Positions 47,145 to 59,343 of a stretch of 64,000 bases of DNA are shown in pieces. A program made the translations under genes and the position numbers. The notes beneath the pieces were generated by a model. It saw only the letters and a program-made list of their open reading frames with translations. It was not told the origin of the DNA and made no database searches. Origin of the DNA: Gnetum montanum (taxonomy: Eukaryota; Streptophyta; Gnetopsida; Gnetales; Gnetaceae); contig MNCI01034266.1 in NCBI GenBank assembly GCA_015680685.1, positions 922,612 to 986,611 on the forward strand, read 5' to 3'. Position 1 is the stretch's first letter, and every line of letters begins with the position of its first letter.

Positions 47145-50100
47145 CTTGCTTTTACTAATTCGGTGATGCACCTTTGTTGTAGTAAGGTTTTAGGTAGGAA
47201 TGGTTAATCGAATTCACAAATTTGTTATCGTCTAGATTAGCAAGCGTGAATGCTCCATTGTCATAAGCCTTAGTGACCAAGAAAGGCCCTTCCTAGTTGG
47301 CCAAGAATTTATTCGTAGGTTCCCAAATGGTCTTAAGGACCAAGTCCCCTCTCTTGATGAGGCATTGATGTCGATTGTGACAGTGCTTTTGTCATTGCTT
47401 TTCTTGGTACCATTCAATGTGATCAAGCATCTACATGCGCTCCTCCTCTATAGAGTCAAGGTCAATGGTTCTCAACTCATCATTATGAGCCTTGTCAATG
47501 AAGCTCAAGAGGATTACACAGAGCAATGGAACCTTCAATCCAAGAGGAAAAATAGCTTTAGACTCATACACAAGGCTATATGGCATCTTATCTATTGTTA
47601 TTCTGCATGTTATGTGATAGGCCCACAGTGCGTAGACCAGCTACTTGTGCCATCGTTGTTTGCCACTAGTAAGCATCTTCTTCAAAAGGTTGATGATGAC
47701 CTTGTTTATGGACTCCACCTGGTCATTCACCTATAGGTAGTATGGCAACAAGAAGAAATGCTTTATGTTGAGGTATTCACAGAAGGCTTTGGTCTCTGCA
47801 CTGCTAAACGGTGGCCCATTGTCTATGACAATGGTCATGGGTAGACTAAATTGGATCACATATTATCCAAGATGAATTTGCAAACCTATTGCAATGTTTT
47901 CTTCCTAAGGGGAATAGCTTCAACCAATTTGGTAAAATATTTAGTTACAGTTATGATGAAGCTATGTCCTATAAAGGACTTACGCATGATGGGCCCTATG
48001 ATATCCTACCCCCAATGATGGAATGGCCATGTGAATTGCACGGTATGTAGTTCAGTGGGTGGCAGGTGCATTAATTTGCCATGTCATTGACACACATCGC
48101 ACATCTTAACCTTGGAGATGCAATCGTGCTCCATGTAAGGCCAATAGTAGCCTAAGCATCGAATTTTCAATGCCATTGCCTTGGGTGCTATGTGCCCTCT
48201 GCACAGTCCCTTATGAACTTGATCAATGATCATCTATGCTTCATCACCACTAATGTAGATTAGTAGTATGTCATCATAAGATATATGACAAAGCATGTTA
48301 TCACCTACAATGATGCATTACCATGATCATTTTCGCACTACATCTTTTCGGGTAGTGGTTAGATGTTCTAGAGGCTCACGTTGTTGAAGGTACGCCTTAA
48401 TGTCATCATACCATTCTCGTACATGTGTTGTGCTTGTTGTGGCTATGGATGTAATGTTAGTTACTTGCATGATAGGCTTGGTGCATTCCACTACTAAAGC
48501 AAGCAAGGCATGAAACATGTTAGGTGCAATGCTCAAGGCTAACGTAGCTAATGCATCGGTAATGGCATTCTCATTGCAAAGAATGTGATGGATATCTGCA
48601 GTTGCAAACCATCAGAGTAGGTGCTTTGCCAAGTCATAATAACATGGTAAATGTTATGCTTTATAAGCATAAGCCTCTGTAACTTGGTTGATGACTAACT
48701 GTGAATTACCTTGGACTACTATGTTTTTGATTCCTAGGTTGTGGTTTGCTAAAATGCCTCTAAGGAGATCTTTGTACTCTGCTATGTTATTAGTGCAAGG
48801 GAATGCAAAATGATAAGTGAAGGGTTGAATCTCCCTAGAGGGAAACATGATTATGGTAGTGGCACTACCCCCTTGAGAGGTTGAAGTACCATCAAAGTGT
48901 AAGATTGCCTCAAAGTTGGTAAGCACTTGGCTTATACTGTTAACATGCTCATCCGAAAATTTCAGATCTATCATTGCTTTATCATCTATTGGTGAAGCTA
49001 TTAGTTGTGAAACTATTGGCTGACCTTTAGTTGATGCTTACGCTATGTAATGTAGGTCAAACTCCACAGTTATTGCTTTCCATTGTGTAATTAGACTACA
49101 TTCATAAATATTTATTGTGATTTCCCAAAGTACATTACTCTTGTAGATGATGTTTACCTAACAATGGAAGAGATAATGCCTCCACTTCTTAAGCTTGAAG
49201 ACTAAGGAAAGGTAGTTCCTCTTCACATTTTTGTATTTTGCTTCATGGGCCACTAACACATGGCTTAGGTAGTATACAGTGTCCTTTGAGCCATCGTCTC
49301 ACTTTTGGCAAAGTAGAGAAGCAATGGATGTGTTAAAAATTGCAAGGTAGATGTAAAAAGGTTTATCTTCTTGTGGAGGGTAGACTATTGGAAGCTAAGC
49401 TAGCTCTTGTTTGAGGTTGTCAAATGCCACTTGGCATTGAGTTGTCCACTCAAAGTGGATTCCCTTATTGAGTAGATGTTGCATGGGCTGCAACTTATCA
49501 ATCAACTGTGTAATAAACTGATGTATGAATTACAATCTGCCTTGTAACCCATGTAGCTCCTTAAGGTTAGTTGGTGGTGCTAGGTTAATGATGGCCTTAA
49601 CCTTATCGAGGTCTATGAATATACTTGCTTTTGATACCACGAAACCTAGCATGTGATCCATTTTGACACCAAAGACACACTTCTTAGGATTCAACCTAAG
49701 GTCGTGTCTAAGGCAATTCTTGAGTACATGATCTAAGTTATCTGTGTGATCATGTGCCATTTTGGACTTAACTGCTATGTCATCAACATAGTCATTAAGT
49801 AAGTCTAACAAGTAGTCACTGAAGATATATGCCATGGCCCGTTGGTAGGTTGCTCCTACATTCTTTATTTTGAAAAGCATCATTGTATAGCGAAATGTAC
49901 CCTAGGCTGTCATGAAGGTCTTACTAAGTTGGTGCTTCAAATTAATCTGAATTTGGTTGTATCCAACATGAAGGATAATAAGGCATGACCAACAGTAGCA
50001 TCAACTAGTTGATCAATACTAGGCAATGGGTAATTGTCTTTAATGGTCACCATGGTCAGGTCCCAAATGTCTATGCAAATGCGTATGCTTCCATTTTTCA

Positions 50101-50644
50101 TAGGCACAATCACAATGTCAGAAACCTCGTCTACATAGTCGAGTGCTCAAATGAAACTAGCTTTGTAAAGCTTGGTGATTTCATCACAGACTGCCAACAC
50201 CACCTCAAGCCTAACCTTATGGGCTTTCTATTTAACTACTTCTATGCAAGGATTGAAGATGATGTTGAGCTACAATATGTAAGGATCTAGACCTGGCATG
50301 TCCTCATAGGACCATGTAAACACCTTGATGTGGTCGTTAAGAACTTTGATGATGCTTTAGATGTGCTGAGGCTCTAATAGAGAACTAAGTTTCAGTGTCT
50401 TCACCTCGCCACTAAGTGTTCCTATAGGAACCTCAACAAGGGAATCCTCAGTGACATCACCTACCTCTAGATTGAGAGCCCTAACTAGATTGTTAGGCCA
50501 ATCTAGCAGTGCTTCTACAGATGTTACATAGTCATCACAAGCCTTAGACTCAAGGTCTAGGCATTGGACATTGATGCATCAAATGAGGTCACCATGAGGT
50601 CTAGTGAGGACCAGAGGTAAATGAAGATGCTTGTGTGCACTCAT
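47145..50644 (-). pseudogene. Tat/Ogre-like pol, second copy
   Basis: Start Met at 50644 (MSAHKHLHLPLVLTRP), aligned with that of the copy at 33145. Domains: linker with EVGDVTEDSLVEVP; RT with the catalytic box DYVDDIAVKS intact near 49790 and FGVKMDHMLGFVVSKA at 49690-49630; archaeal-type RNase H 48974-48654 (AILHFDGTST with Asp kept, NIAEYKDLL with Glu kept, QGNSQLVINQ with the third Asp changed to Asn); integrase zinc domain near 48180-48060; integrase core with VIDNGPPF and DQVESINK kept; C-terminus with WEGPFLVTKAYDNG ending near 47150. Better preserved than the left copy yet still broken by stops. No gag-protease is present upstream: the unit is truncated near 53030. Confidence 0.8.
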
Positions 50645-50667
50645 GTTGTAATCCTGTGACATATCCT
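50645..50667 (-). other. Possible 3' splice acceptor before pol
   Basis: On the - strand TTCTAGTTATTTTGTAG precedes GATATGTCACAG; the AG is at 50667-50666 and the following frame is open into the pol start. The left copy has TTGATTTTGCAAG at the same place. Ogre elements are known to splice an intron between protease and RT; use of this site is inference. Confidence 0.35.
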
Positions 50668-50817
50668 ACAAAATAACTAGAAAGAATGTCAAGCTGCACC
50701 TATCTTAATAGAGTTACAATGCATAAAATGAGGAAAGCAATGCAATGAATAATTGCCCAAGTGCATAAGAGTGGATGTTAGAAAAGCAAATATGCAAGTC
50801 AATTTCGGGCATCAACA

Positions 50818-50930
50818 AGCCATGAAGTTGCCAGTTTAAGGTCATAGTGGACCATGGTGTGCCAGTTTAAGATCATAGTAGACCATCATTTGCGAGTTTA
50901 AGGTCTTAGAAAACCATCACTTGTGCAAGA
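50818..50930. repeat. Short tandem array upstream of second pol copy
   Basis: Three to four units of GCCAGTTTAAGGTCATAGTGG type, same family as the other arrays. Here it lies upstream of pol, as the array at 38325-38940 does relative to the left copy. Confidence 0.8.
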
Positions 50931-53034
50931 TGTGTTGGTTCAAGCTAAGCAAAGAGTGTCTGGAATGTGGAATTGGGTTGGGCGTTCACTAGGAAACCAA
51001 AAAAATCTCAAAAAGTTTTATAAGTCTAGGAATCATTACAAAAGGTTCAAAAAATTTTCTAACTTTGGCTATTATGCTCACCTGTTGCTATGCTCGTCCC
51101 ATTACTACACTCCTCAAGAAACTTAGGAAAAATTGCCTAAGTGTGGAAGTGTTAGTGTAATAGGTAGTGCATTTAACTACCCCAAGAAGGTATATATGCA
51201 TGATTCACCAAGGGTAAACTATCATTTTCCAAAGTGAAAACAAGAAGTTACAGAGTGTAGCATAGTCAGACCAAGGTGTGGAGCCCAAAGCATAGCAAGA
51301 AAAGTAAAGTGCTAGAGCATAGCACCCAAGCGTGGTGCTAGGATGATGCACCACAGTGACTATCAACACCCTAGACTCACCAATGTGAGAGAAGGAAGAC
51401 AAGCCCTAGAACACCTACTACAAGTGCAGGTGGAGGAGAGAAGAGCATCACTGAGCACCAGGTATGCTTGTCCCTTTTTCATACCATTTTTCTTCTTTTA
51501 CTTCTACTTGCTACCGTGCCTACGTTGGGGTTTGAGGGTTAGGAGGTGGCCTCCATTAGGTGAGGACTATCATTACCGTGACCAGTAGGACAACACGGTG
51601 AGGGGGGGAGTGTGTTGGTGGGCAATGGATCCATGTTAATGTTTTTTTTAGTTATATGTTTGTATGGAAGGAGACAAGGGACAACACATGGGGGTTTGAT
51701 GCGTCATTTGGGCAACACAAAGAGGGTTCATTGTAGACATTTCTTATTTTTTCCTAAGGGACATGGTAGGTAGGGTGAGGAAGAGGGAAAAATGAGGGTT
51801 TTGTCTTGGTAGTGGACTAGGATTTCCTGCATGTTCATTTTCTCATTGTGCCTCACTAGGAGCCACACCACATGGGGGACAATAAACAAGGAAAAAATGG
51901 AATTTCCTCATTATCATGACTAAGGCATGCATGGCCAAGGTTTGAGGGGCCATGGAACTCCCTTGTTCCTTTTCCCTCTTTTTTCTGTACTTTGTTCGCA
52001 CATGGGTAAGGACAATGGCAATGCAAGAGTGCATTGCGATTTTTTCCCTTATATATTTATTTTAACTTTGGCAATGGGGTTTGGCAAACAAAGGATTGGG
52101 GCAAGGGTTAAGCAATTATGGCTGAAAATAGCTGCAGCCAAGGGATAGGTTATGCTACTATTGATTTTATGATGTGGGGAAAATGCAAGGTGAGGAAAAA
52201 GGAAGGGTTAGGCATCACAAGGACATGTAGGGAAGGCCACATGGATGAGGAAAGGGCTAACGGCACAACCATAGGGGTGACAACTATGACAAGGGAGAAA
52301 GTGGGGTCAGGGGGATCGCCAAGGCCATAACCATGCCAAGCACCCCAACACACACCATTAGCATCCAATGTCACTAGATGGCACAGTGAAAGGGGAATGA
52401 TGCCCAGGATGATGCAGTGGTATTTTGATGAAGGTTCAAGTCCTAAATGCTACACTCCCTATAGAGCATAGCCAACACTTTGGCAAAATTGGTCAATTTC
52501 TAGATGTAGTGGGGTGTCATGCTCCCAACAGTTAAAATTTTTCATGTTAATTTTTGCTTGTTTTAAGGCAACACTCCCCAAGGAGTGTAGCCAACAATTA
52601 GAAAATTTGGTGATTTTTTTATGGTTATGCTCCCTAGTGAGCATAGCAAACTGTTAGAATTTTTTTTGAATCCCATGCTATGTTACCTAGAGTTAGAAAA
52701 AATTTGAGAAAATTTGAAAGAATTGCTAAGTGTAAAACTAGAATGCCAAACATGAAAAATGCTAAGTGTAAGAATGCTAAGGGTAAGAATGCCTCATGCG
52801 AAACAAAATGCTAAATGCATGAAAGCTTTGCTAGAATGCCAATCTTGCAAGTTGAACATACGAATGCTATAACATNCGCTAGAATGCCAATCTTGCAAGT
52901 TGAACATACGAATGCTATAACATGCAAATTGAGTTGGTGCAAACAATGCAAATGTGAAGTAAAATGCTAATGCTATGTTAATGCTATACCCCAATGAGCA
53001 CCAAGTGCATCAAATATGTGTTGACAGCCTATAC
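50931..53034 (-). other. Non-coding remnant upstream of second pol copy
   Basis: No supportable ORF. U3-type words (CTACACTCCCTATAGAGCATAG, key words GAGCATAGCCAACA and GGAGTGTAGCCAACA) lie at 52445-52650. The end (52988-53030) matches 34330-34385. A TATATAAGG-like box is on the - strand near 52048. The segment contains an assembly join at 52876. It ends where GC-rich sequence of the next element begins. Confidence 0.45.
52830..52923. other. Assembly join: 46-bp repeat around one N
   Basis: 52830-52875 and 52878-52923 are identical, separated by N at 52876 and one base. Same artefact type as at 12584. Confidence 0.85.
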
Positions 53035-54457
53035 TCACTAGAACACCACAAAATTCTAAGCTTATTACTTCTTCAACAAGAATCGAGCTAAAATCGTGAT
53101 GCCCCCTACCATGACTAAAGCTTAACGGCCTCACGAACAGCTTCAAACAGAGTCAAACTGAGCAAGAAATGGTTCCCCGGGATCCACAGAAGACTACGGC
53201 AACATCTGGTGTCAAACCCGGTAAAATTTTGAGCCCGAAATACTTGGTTTTCACTAGGTATGCATCCTGTACCCCCAACGTGCAAGCCCAGCGTGCACGC
53301 CCAGCGTGTAACTTCAAAGACTACCTGAAACAGGCACTTCAGAGTAACATTTTCACAAGACATCGAGTCTTAGAGACAGAGCAACTGTTAGGCATCATCG
53401 TGGGCTCAAGAAAATCGAGTTTCAACCTTGAAATCATACACTTGGGAGTACACACGCTGCGCAGGTACCTCCTGCACACCCAGCGTGTACGCCCAACGTG
53501 CACTATCCAGCGTGCAAAACAGCGTACATCAGTGGAAATCTTCCAGAACCATGTCAGATCAAGTCCAACTGAGCTGAACATCCACATGCAGCATTCTCCT
53601 AACATCCGAGTTCAAATCCGAGGGCCGAATTAGATACTTCCTACTATAACAGTAGTTTGTAAAAATGAATTCTTTTGTTTTAGTCAAGTCTGTACGCTAA
53701 GTTCACACGCCCAGCATGTACACGCTGGCGTACAACAGCACACGTTGACATGCAACACGCTGCATAGATGTAATATTCTTTGCACCCAGACAAAGCAGCC
53801 ACTTGTCATTCGACCCAAAATTCTCTCACCCACGGCCACTCATACCCTTCCAGATCTGAATCTAGCGCTCAAAACCCTCAATAAAACCCCAATTTTTCAC
53901 TAGATCGAGGTTCGCAATTTTTCAAAAGACACAAAAAACTGAAACTGAGAGAACACTAAAAAATCAAAGCACGAACCCCCATATGCTGGACTTCGACCTT
54001 GCACGCTGAGCATACAGCCGTCACGCTGTGCATAAAGTTTAATCCAGCACACCATCATCTTTCAACATCCACCGGGGCCCTTCGTCTGCCTCGTGTCAAA
54101 TCTACGACTGCATCTGGACCGGTGCACTGTAATTCTCACCTGGCAATAAAATTACTTTGTTTCTACTCGAAATTTGTCATAGTTTTCATTTATCCTAGTT
54201 CATTCCTTTTGTTTAAGTTAAAGCAAATTTACGCTTTGGGTTTACATTAATCATGTTGTTTACACATAACCCAGTGTATTGCATATTGGCGTACGTTGGG
54301 AAAATCCTTGTCTGATACACGTGCGGACCACCCAAGGTACTCTACCTTCGCCCATTCCAGCTTGCCCTCAAGCAAAGGTAGGGTCTTCTATGTCTGTGTG
54401 TAGATCTCTTGGTGTTCGTTTCATTCCAGCCTCGCACCGGCGATTTCGGACAGTACA
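53035..54457 (+). mobile_element. 5' LTR of right-hand Tat/Ogre-like copy 1 (start uncertain)
   Basis: Ends AGTACA at 54457, five bases before a primer site. The left border is set only by the end of similarity to the - strand unit near 53030. GC-rich; U3 carries many copies of the words CCCAGCGTGCACGCC and CCAACGTGCA (53275-53520, 53695-53760). A weak TATA-like CAATAAAACC lies at 53878-53887. Confidence 0.55.
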
Positions 54458-54462
54458 GAAAA

Positions 54463-54481
54463 TGGCACTAGAAGGAGGGCC
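54463..54481 (+). other. Primer binding site, copy 1
   Basis: TGGCACTAGAAGGAGGGCC, one base different from the site at 60766-60784, five bases downstream of the LTR end. Confidence 0.8.
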
Positions 54482-54530
54482 TGAAACTGCTTAAATCTAA
54501 TCCAATCACTGCCCAAATTACTCGCATGCT

Positions 54531-54713
54531 ATGGACTCTGTCTACATGCTGCCTGACAACCTGCACGTTGTAGACTCTGTCTACACACTGCCTGACGACC
54601 TGCATGCTGTAGACCTTGTCTACACGTTGCCTAGTTGCCCTGCACACCCATCACTCTATTTGTACGTTGACTATCGCAACCTGCACACTGCGACCTCAGT
54701 TTACACGCTGTGA
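54531..54713 (+). repeat. In-frame 39-bp repeats at gag N-terminus
   Basis: The gag start reads MDSVY, as in copy 2 (61002). Here it is followed by repeats of a 13-residue unit, DSVYTLPDDLHAV, three recognisable copies in frame, then more diverged TACACGCTG-type words to about 54810. Copy 2 has no such repeats between MDSVY and the conserved NFICIKI, so they are an expansion in copy 1. Confidence 0.75.
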
Positions 54714-57700
54714 CCAGTTTCTGTACGCTAGTCGTTGAAGCCTGTACGCTAGGACCCAGTCCATACGCTGTGCAAATAGGTCCCACGCTGCCAACTTAGG
54801 TGTACGCTGATAAGCACACCCATTTCATACTTGGCCAAATCCTCACCTATACGCCCTAACATTGTACCCCTTCCACCGTGTTACATTTATGACCTTTTTC
54901 ACCATGAATACCGCCAACACCAACGTTTCAACCAAGTCCATTTCAGATACCGTGGGCCCCACAACGATGTTGATGCCCGTTATGCAACCCATAAGGGCCC
55001 ATGGTGAGGTTAATCCCCAGGGAGGACCTCACTGATCTCTCAGACTGTAAGGGAAGAATCCATCATCCAACATTATCACATAGGAACAATATAATTTTAT
55101 ATGCATAAAAATCTAAGCTGGCCTAGTAGTGGATCAAATTGAAATGGAGGCTAAGAGAAAATATGAACTGTTTCATAGGGGAGGACATGAGTTCATCCCT
55201 TCCTTGTATGACATCATCCCTCTGCCAGAGCACTACTCTGAGCTCATCTCACAACTCCTCTTATTAAGGAGTTAGTCTCTGGACCAGTCTATGGCAAATC
55301 CTCAATTGGAAGAGGATGACTTTCCAGCTCAGTCCGAACATGAAGATTCATACCATACCCTCAGCCCAGAAACTTACGTGAACCTGTTGTTTCACCCATT
55401 CATGGGGGAAACTACGTCCCTCCAGTCATTTAAAATCATCCAAGCACATGTGCCTCAACAAGAAGCATCCACGCTAATTCCCACTCCCCCAATCACTGAT
55501 ACCCAACTCAATATACCCCTCGCCACTATTCCTCCCGTTACCACATTGTCCCCTCTCTTGCAAATACAACCCCAACAACAGCCCCCGCAAACCAATGTAG
55601 GAGCAACCTTCCCACCCCGAGTGATCAGGATGCCATATGTGATACCTGCTTGTACATCCGTGCACTATATACCATAGATCCAAACCTAGAGAACACCCTT
55701 CATCACTTCAACTCAACAAGTTCAGGGTGTTCCCTCACAAATCATGACTGGACAGTGGGCTGGGACTGGTACACAAGCACCTCAACCCCCTAACTACAAC
55801 GTACCACCTCCTACAATTCCACCCATGAACATCCCTCAAGTACAGCAACAACAACAACAACAACCCTTTCCTTACAGTATGCCATCCTTAGCAGCACCTG
55901 CCATGAATATTCCACAAGCGCAACCTCCAACCACTCAACTTTCCTCTTTCCCACCCACCATACAACAATCTAACTTGTATACAACACAACATAATCAATC
56001 TGCCATCTCACCTAGTGCCCAAGACTGGGCTGAAGCTAAAAAACTAATTTAAGAGCTAACTGACGAGGTCAAGCATCTCAAAACAGCTACCAACGAAGAG
56101 CTTAAGATAGTGGATTTCTATCAAGATGATCCTATCAGCTCTTCACAGACCCCAACGCCCATCTTATAACATTTAGATTAGAATGTGTGTTACTTCAGGC
56201 GTGGCCACATGCCATCTTGCGAGTGTTCCCCATGTCCCTTAGAGGGAAAGCACTTCACTGGTATCGGGCTTTGCCCCGAAACTCAATATTTTCTTTAAAG
56301 GATTTATTACACCAGTTCGTTACCAGGTTCAAGTATAACTTGAAGCCTAAAGCAACACTTGACAGCCTCATACAGGTCAAGCAAGCACCGCTTGAACCTG
56401 TTCAAAAATTTATTCAACGGTGGAGTGCTGCCCTCAATGAGCTCCATGAGCCAATCCCGTAAACTTATCTCCTCACTATTTTAAAGGGGGTCGTTAATGA
56501 CTTTGTGAAATAGAAATTATACTATCTTAACGCACGCACTCTTAGCCAAGCATTTGTACAAATAAAGAACCTATTCAGCCTTTAAAAACCAACATAATAA
56601 GAAAGACAAAGAAAAGGCTAAGCCAACTATAGCAGCAGTAGCGGAAACACAAAAAACGAGTATGGGACAACAAGGCAAACTGCCTACTACCCCTACTAAC
56701 TATGCTAGACCTGCCCCCGCTACTGCACCTGAACCGTCCACATCACAAAATTCTATGCCAGGTCATGTGAGAAACTTCGAAAGGAGAGACCCCTCTCAAT
56801 ACACAACGTTGCCCATGAAACCCTCACAATTATTTGACCAACTCTTGAAGGCCAGGCTAATGAAACATAAACAATTGTCCCCCGCAGCAATCTAAAGACA
56901 TGATCGATTCTGTCAGTTGGTCAAGAACCCAAGCTTGGCAACGCCAGATGAGCCCCCAGTTCCAAGAGGCTTTAGAATAAACTGCTTTTATGATTATCAT
57001 CAATGCAATGGCCATGGCACTGACTATTGTTTCATCCTTAAACAAGATATTCAATGGATGATTGATGGAGGTGAGATCACTTTTGATGAGACAAACCTGG
57101 TCAAACCACAAAACCAGGCCATGGGCATATATAAGGATCCTCTAAATACTAAGGAAGCTCCATACGTAATTAACACTATCTACTTAGACAACGAACAAGA
57201 AGCACCTAGGATTAACACCATTTACTCAGATAAAGAACAGCAAATACCTAAGAGACCATTTGTAGTTCGTATTCCTCCTACTGCACAAACACCCGCACCT
57301 CAATCATCATACTCTCCATGTAACTCGCCTACCCCGCAAAGACCCTATGTCATCCGGACACCCCCCGCAGTGGTAGCCTCTACCATACCACCAAAACCAT
57401 ACATGGTGCGTGTACCTCCCACAGCTACTACCGCAAACACGCAACCTCCTACCCATCCCACTCCCTATGTAGTCCGGGTGCCACCTGCGGTCACACCTAC
57501 GGAGGTACAACCCCCAACTAGACCAACTCCATATGTTGTCAGGATACCTGAACATCCTGATAACCACCAACCTTCCACCCCACAAACACAAAATAAATCA
57601 ACCCCGTATGTTATTAGGGTGCCTAGGCAGCCTAACACTCAACCACCTTCAACCGTCCAATCGCAACCCCGGCCTATCCCATACATCATATGGGTTCCAA

Positions 57701-59064
57701 AGCAACTAGATGTTTAGAAACCAAATGTTCCCCCACGCCACACGCGGGAACGCCCGGCAGACAGGCTCACATGGGAACGATTGGAGAAAGAACGTCAAAA
57801 GCTTACCTTAGGAGACCCTAAGCCTACTCCATTAAGCGCAGTACCCATGGCATCACCTACTAACGAACCGAACACGAGCTATAAGGGAGAATCATCTGGA
57901 ATACATGATGCATCCAAATCAACAATTATGAAAGAAAACGTCAAACCAACAACACATGAGATAAAACTGTTGGGCCTGATGGACCAAGTAACCATTAACA
58001 AGCATGCACCTAACAGTAAAGATCTGGCAATGGCCCTAATGCAAGTTATGCAGGCACTTAAACAGAAAAACACTTCACTAAGCCTGTATGACCTGATATT
58101 AACTTTGCAAACTCATCGTGAGGCCCTAGTACACATGTTAACATCAATCCCAGTAAGCGAAAACTTACCCGTAAATGAGCCTGCCATACATGCGGTAATG
58201 TCTAAACAACAAGGATTCAAACCCAAATCGTTAGGCTTTCACCTCGAAAACATTAAGATCGATGAGAAAACCGGAAACGTCACCCACATACCTATGTTCA
58301 TAACAATACAAGTAAATCAATTCAAAATACATCGGGTACATGTAGATGATGGAGCCGCCACAAACATAGTACCCTATCCCATCGTCGAATAATTAGGGCT
58401 TACAGAACTAATTAGACCAACCGCCACTACGTGTTTGAAATCGTAAAGTGGATCACGCGTAGTGGTCAAAGGCACCATGACTTTGGACTTTATAGCAGAG
58501 GATCAATTCCCCATATCTTCTGACTTTGTGATCATCAATGAAATGCCAGGGTTCAATTTAATATTAGGAAGACCCTGGTTGGTCCAACTCAAAGCAGTCT
58601 CTTCCGCCATACACCAAGAGATTCACCTGCCTTATGAAGGTGGTGAAATCATTATACACGGGGAGACTCCTACGCCTACCATCTCGTCACATACAGATAC
58701 AAACCAAGGCTCGAAAGTTAAGTTTGAAGAACCTAAATAGGATGACACAAATGAAAAACAAAGTTGCATGCAACTAGTAAACAATGATCCATCAGACGTA
58801 AATCAAACTTTACCCAACGTAGAAACACCTGAACTTGAAACTGTACATACACCGCCTAACCTAGAAACTACACCAAACATCGAAACTACTGTGCATACAG
58901 AAACACTAGAAGACACCAACATGGAGCCTATTCCATCAGATGTCCCTTGGGCTGAATTATCGTTCAACGTAATCAGCAAAGGAAATGCTGAGTATAGAAT
59001 CACACTTTTCAGCGTCAATCCTAACGTTAAATTAAGAAAAATCAAAAAATTGCTAAGCCGCTAA
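54531..59064 (+). pseudogene. Tat/Ogre-like gag-protease, copy 1
   Basis: Start at the conserved MDSVY (54531), with frameshifts to about 55290 and a few stops later. Order: repeat-expanded N-terminus; NFICIKI and KRKYELFHRGGHEF (55080-55200); LSPETYVNLL (55366-55395); a Pro/Gln-rich linker with a poly-Gln run near 55845; core gag at 56187-56462 (LRGKALHWYRALP, QVKQAPLEPVQKFIQRW); a Cys/His cluster CFYDYHQCNGHGTDYC (56980-57030); seven PYVVRVPP-type repeats (57255-57715); protease region 57781-58740 with MFITIQVNQFKIHRVHVDDG (Asp-Asp-Gly at the active-site position) and LILGRPWL; an acidic tail with stop at 59064. Gag would build the particle and the protease would process it. The stop before pol is shared with the giant element. 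Confidence 0.8.
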
Positions 59065-59343
59065 ACTGCATTCCTTGTCTGAAATGACGTTAAACTACCA
59101 CATGTCCGCAACAACATAAAACTAGCCATGGTCAAAAATGGCTGGTTCACCAACGAACCCATCAATATCACTTGTGAAACACCGTGAAAATTGCGAGGTG
59201 GCCTCAGGCAAAGATTCGCGATTCAGGCAAGAATACATGACCGAATTCCAGAAGGGAGAACAAGGCAGAGTAAGGCAAGGAGATGTGCGGCATCAAGTCT
59301 TTAATTTCCTTTGCAGATTTCCAATATCACTATGTTTTATCTT
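59065..59343 (+). other. Interval after gag-protease, copy 1
   Basis: No conserved domain. A polypyrimidine stretch with acceptor TTAATTTCCTTTGCAG ends at 59316, about 250 bp after the stop; it could be a 3' splice site before pol, as in Ogre elements. No RT follows, since the next LTR begins near 59344. Confidence 0.35.

Noticed and set aside
51343-51588. Exon with donor GTATGC as part of the antisense gene in the second unit
   Set aside because: Order relative to the U3-like stretch differs from the left unit and no protein similarity is visible.
53169-53633. 154-codon ORF on the + strand
   Set aside because: Falls inside the LTR U3 of copy 1; its open frame comes from the GC-rich CAGCGTGCACGC words.
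57307-57591. Trp/Arg-rich ORF on the - strand
   Set aside because: Shadow of the PYVVRVPP repeats on the + strand; composition follows from the repeats.
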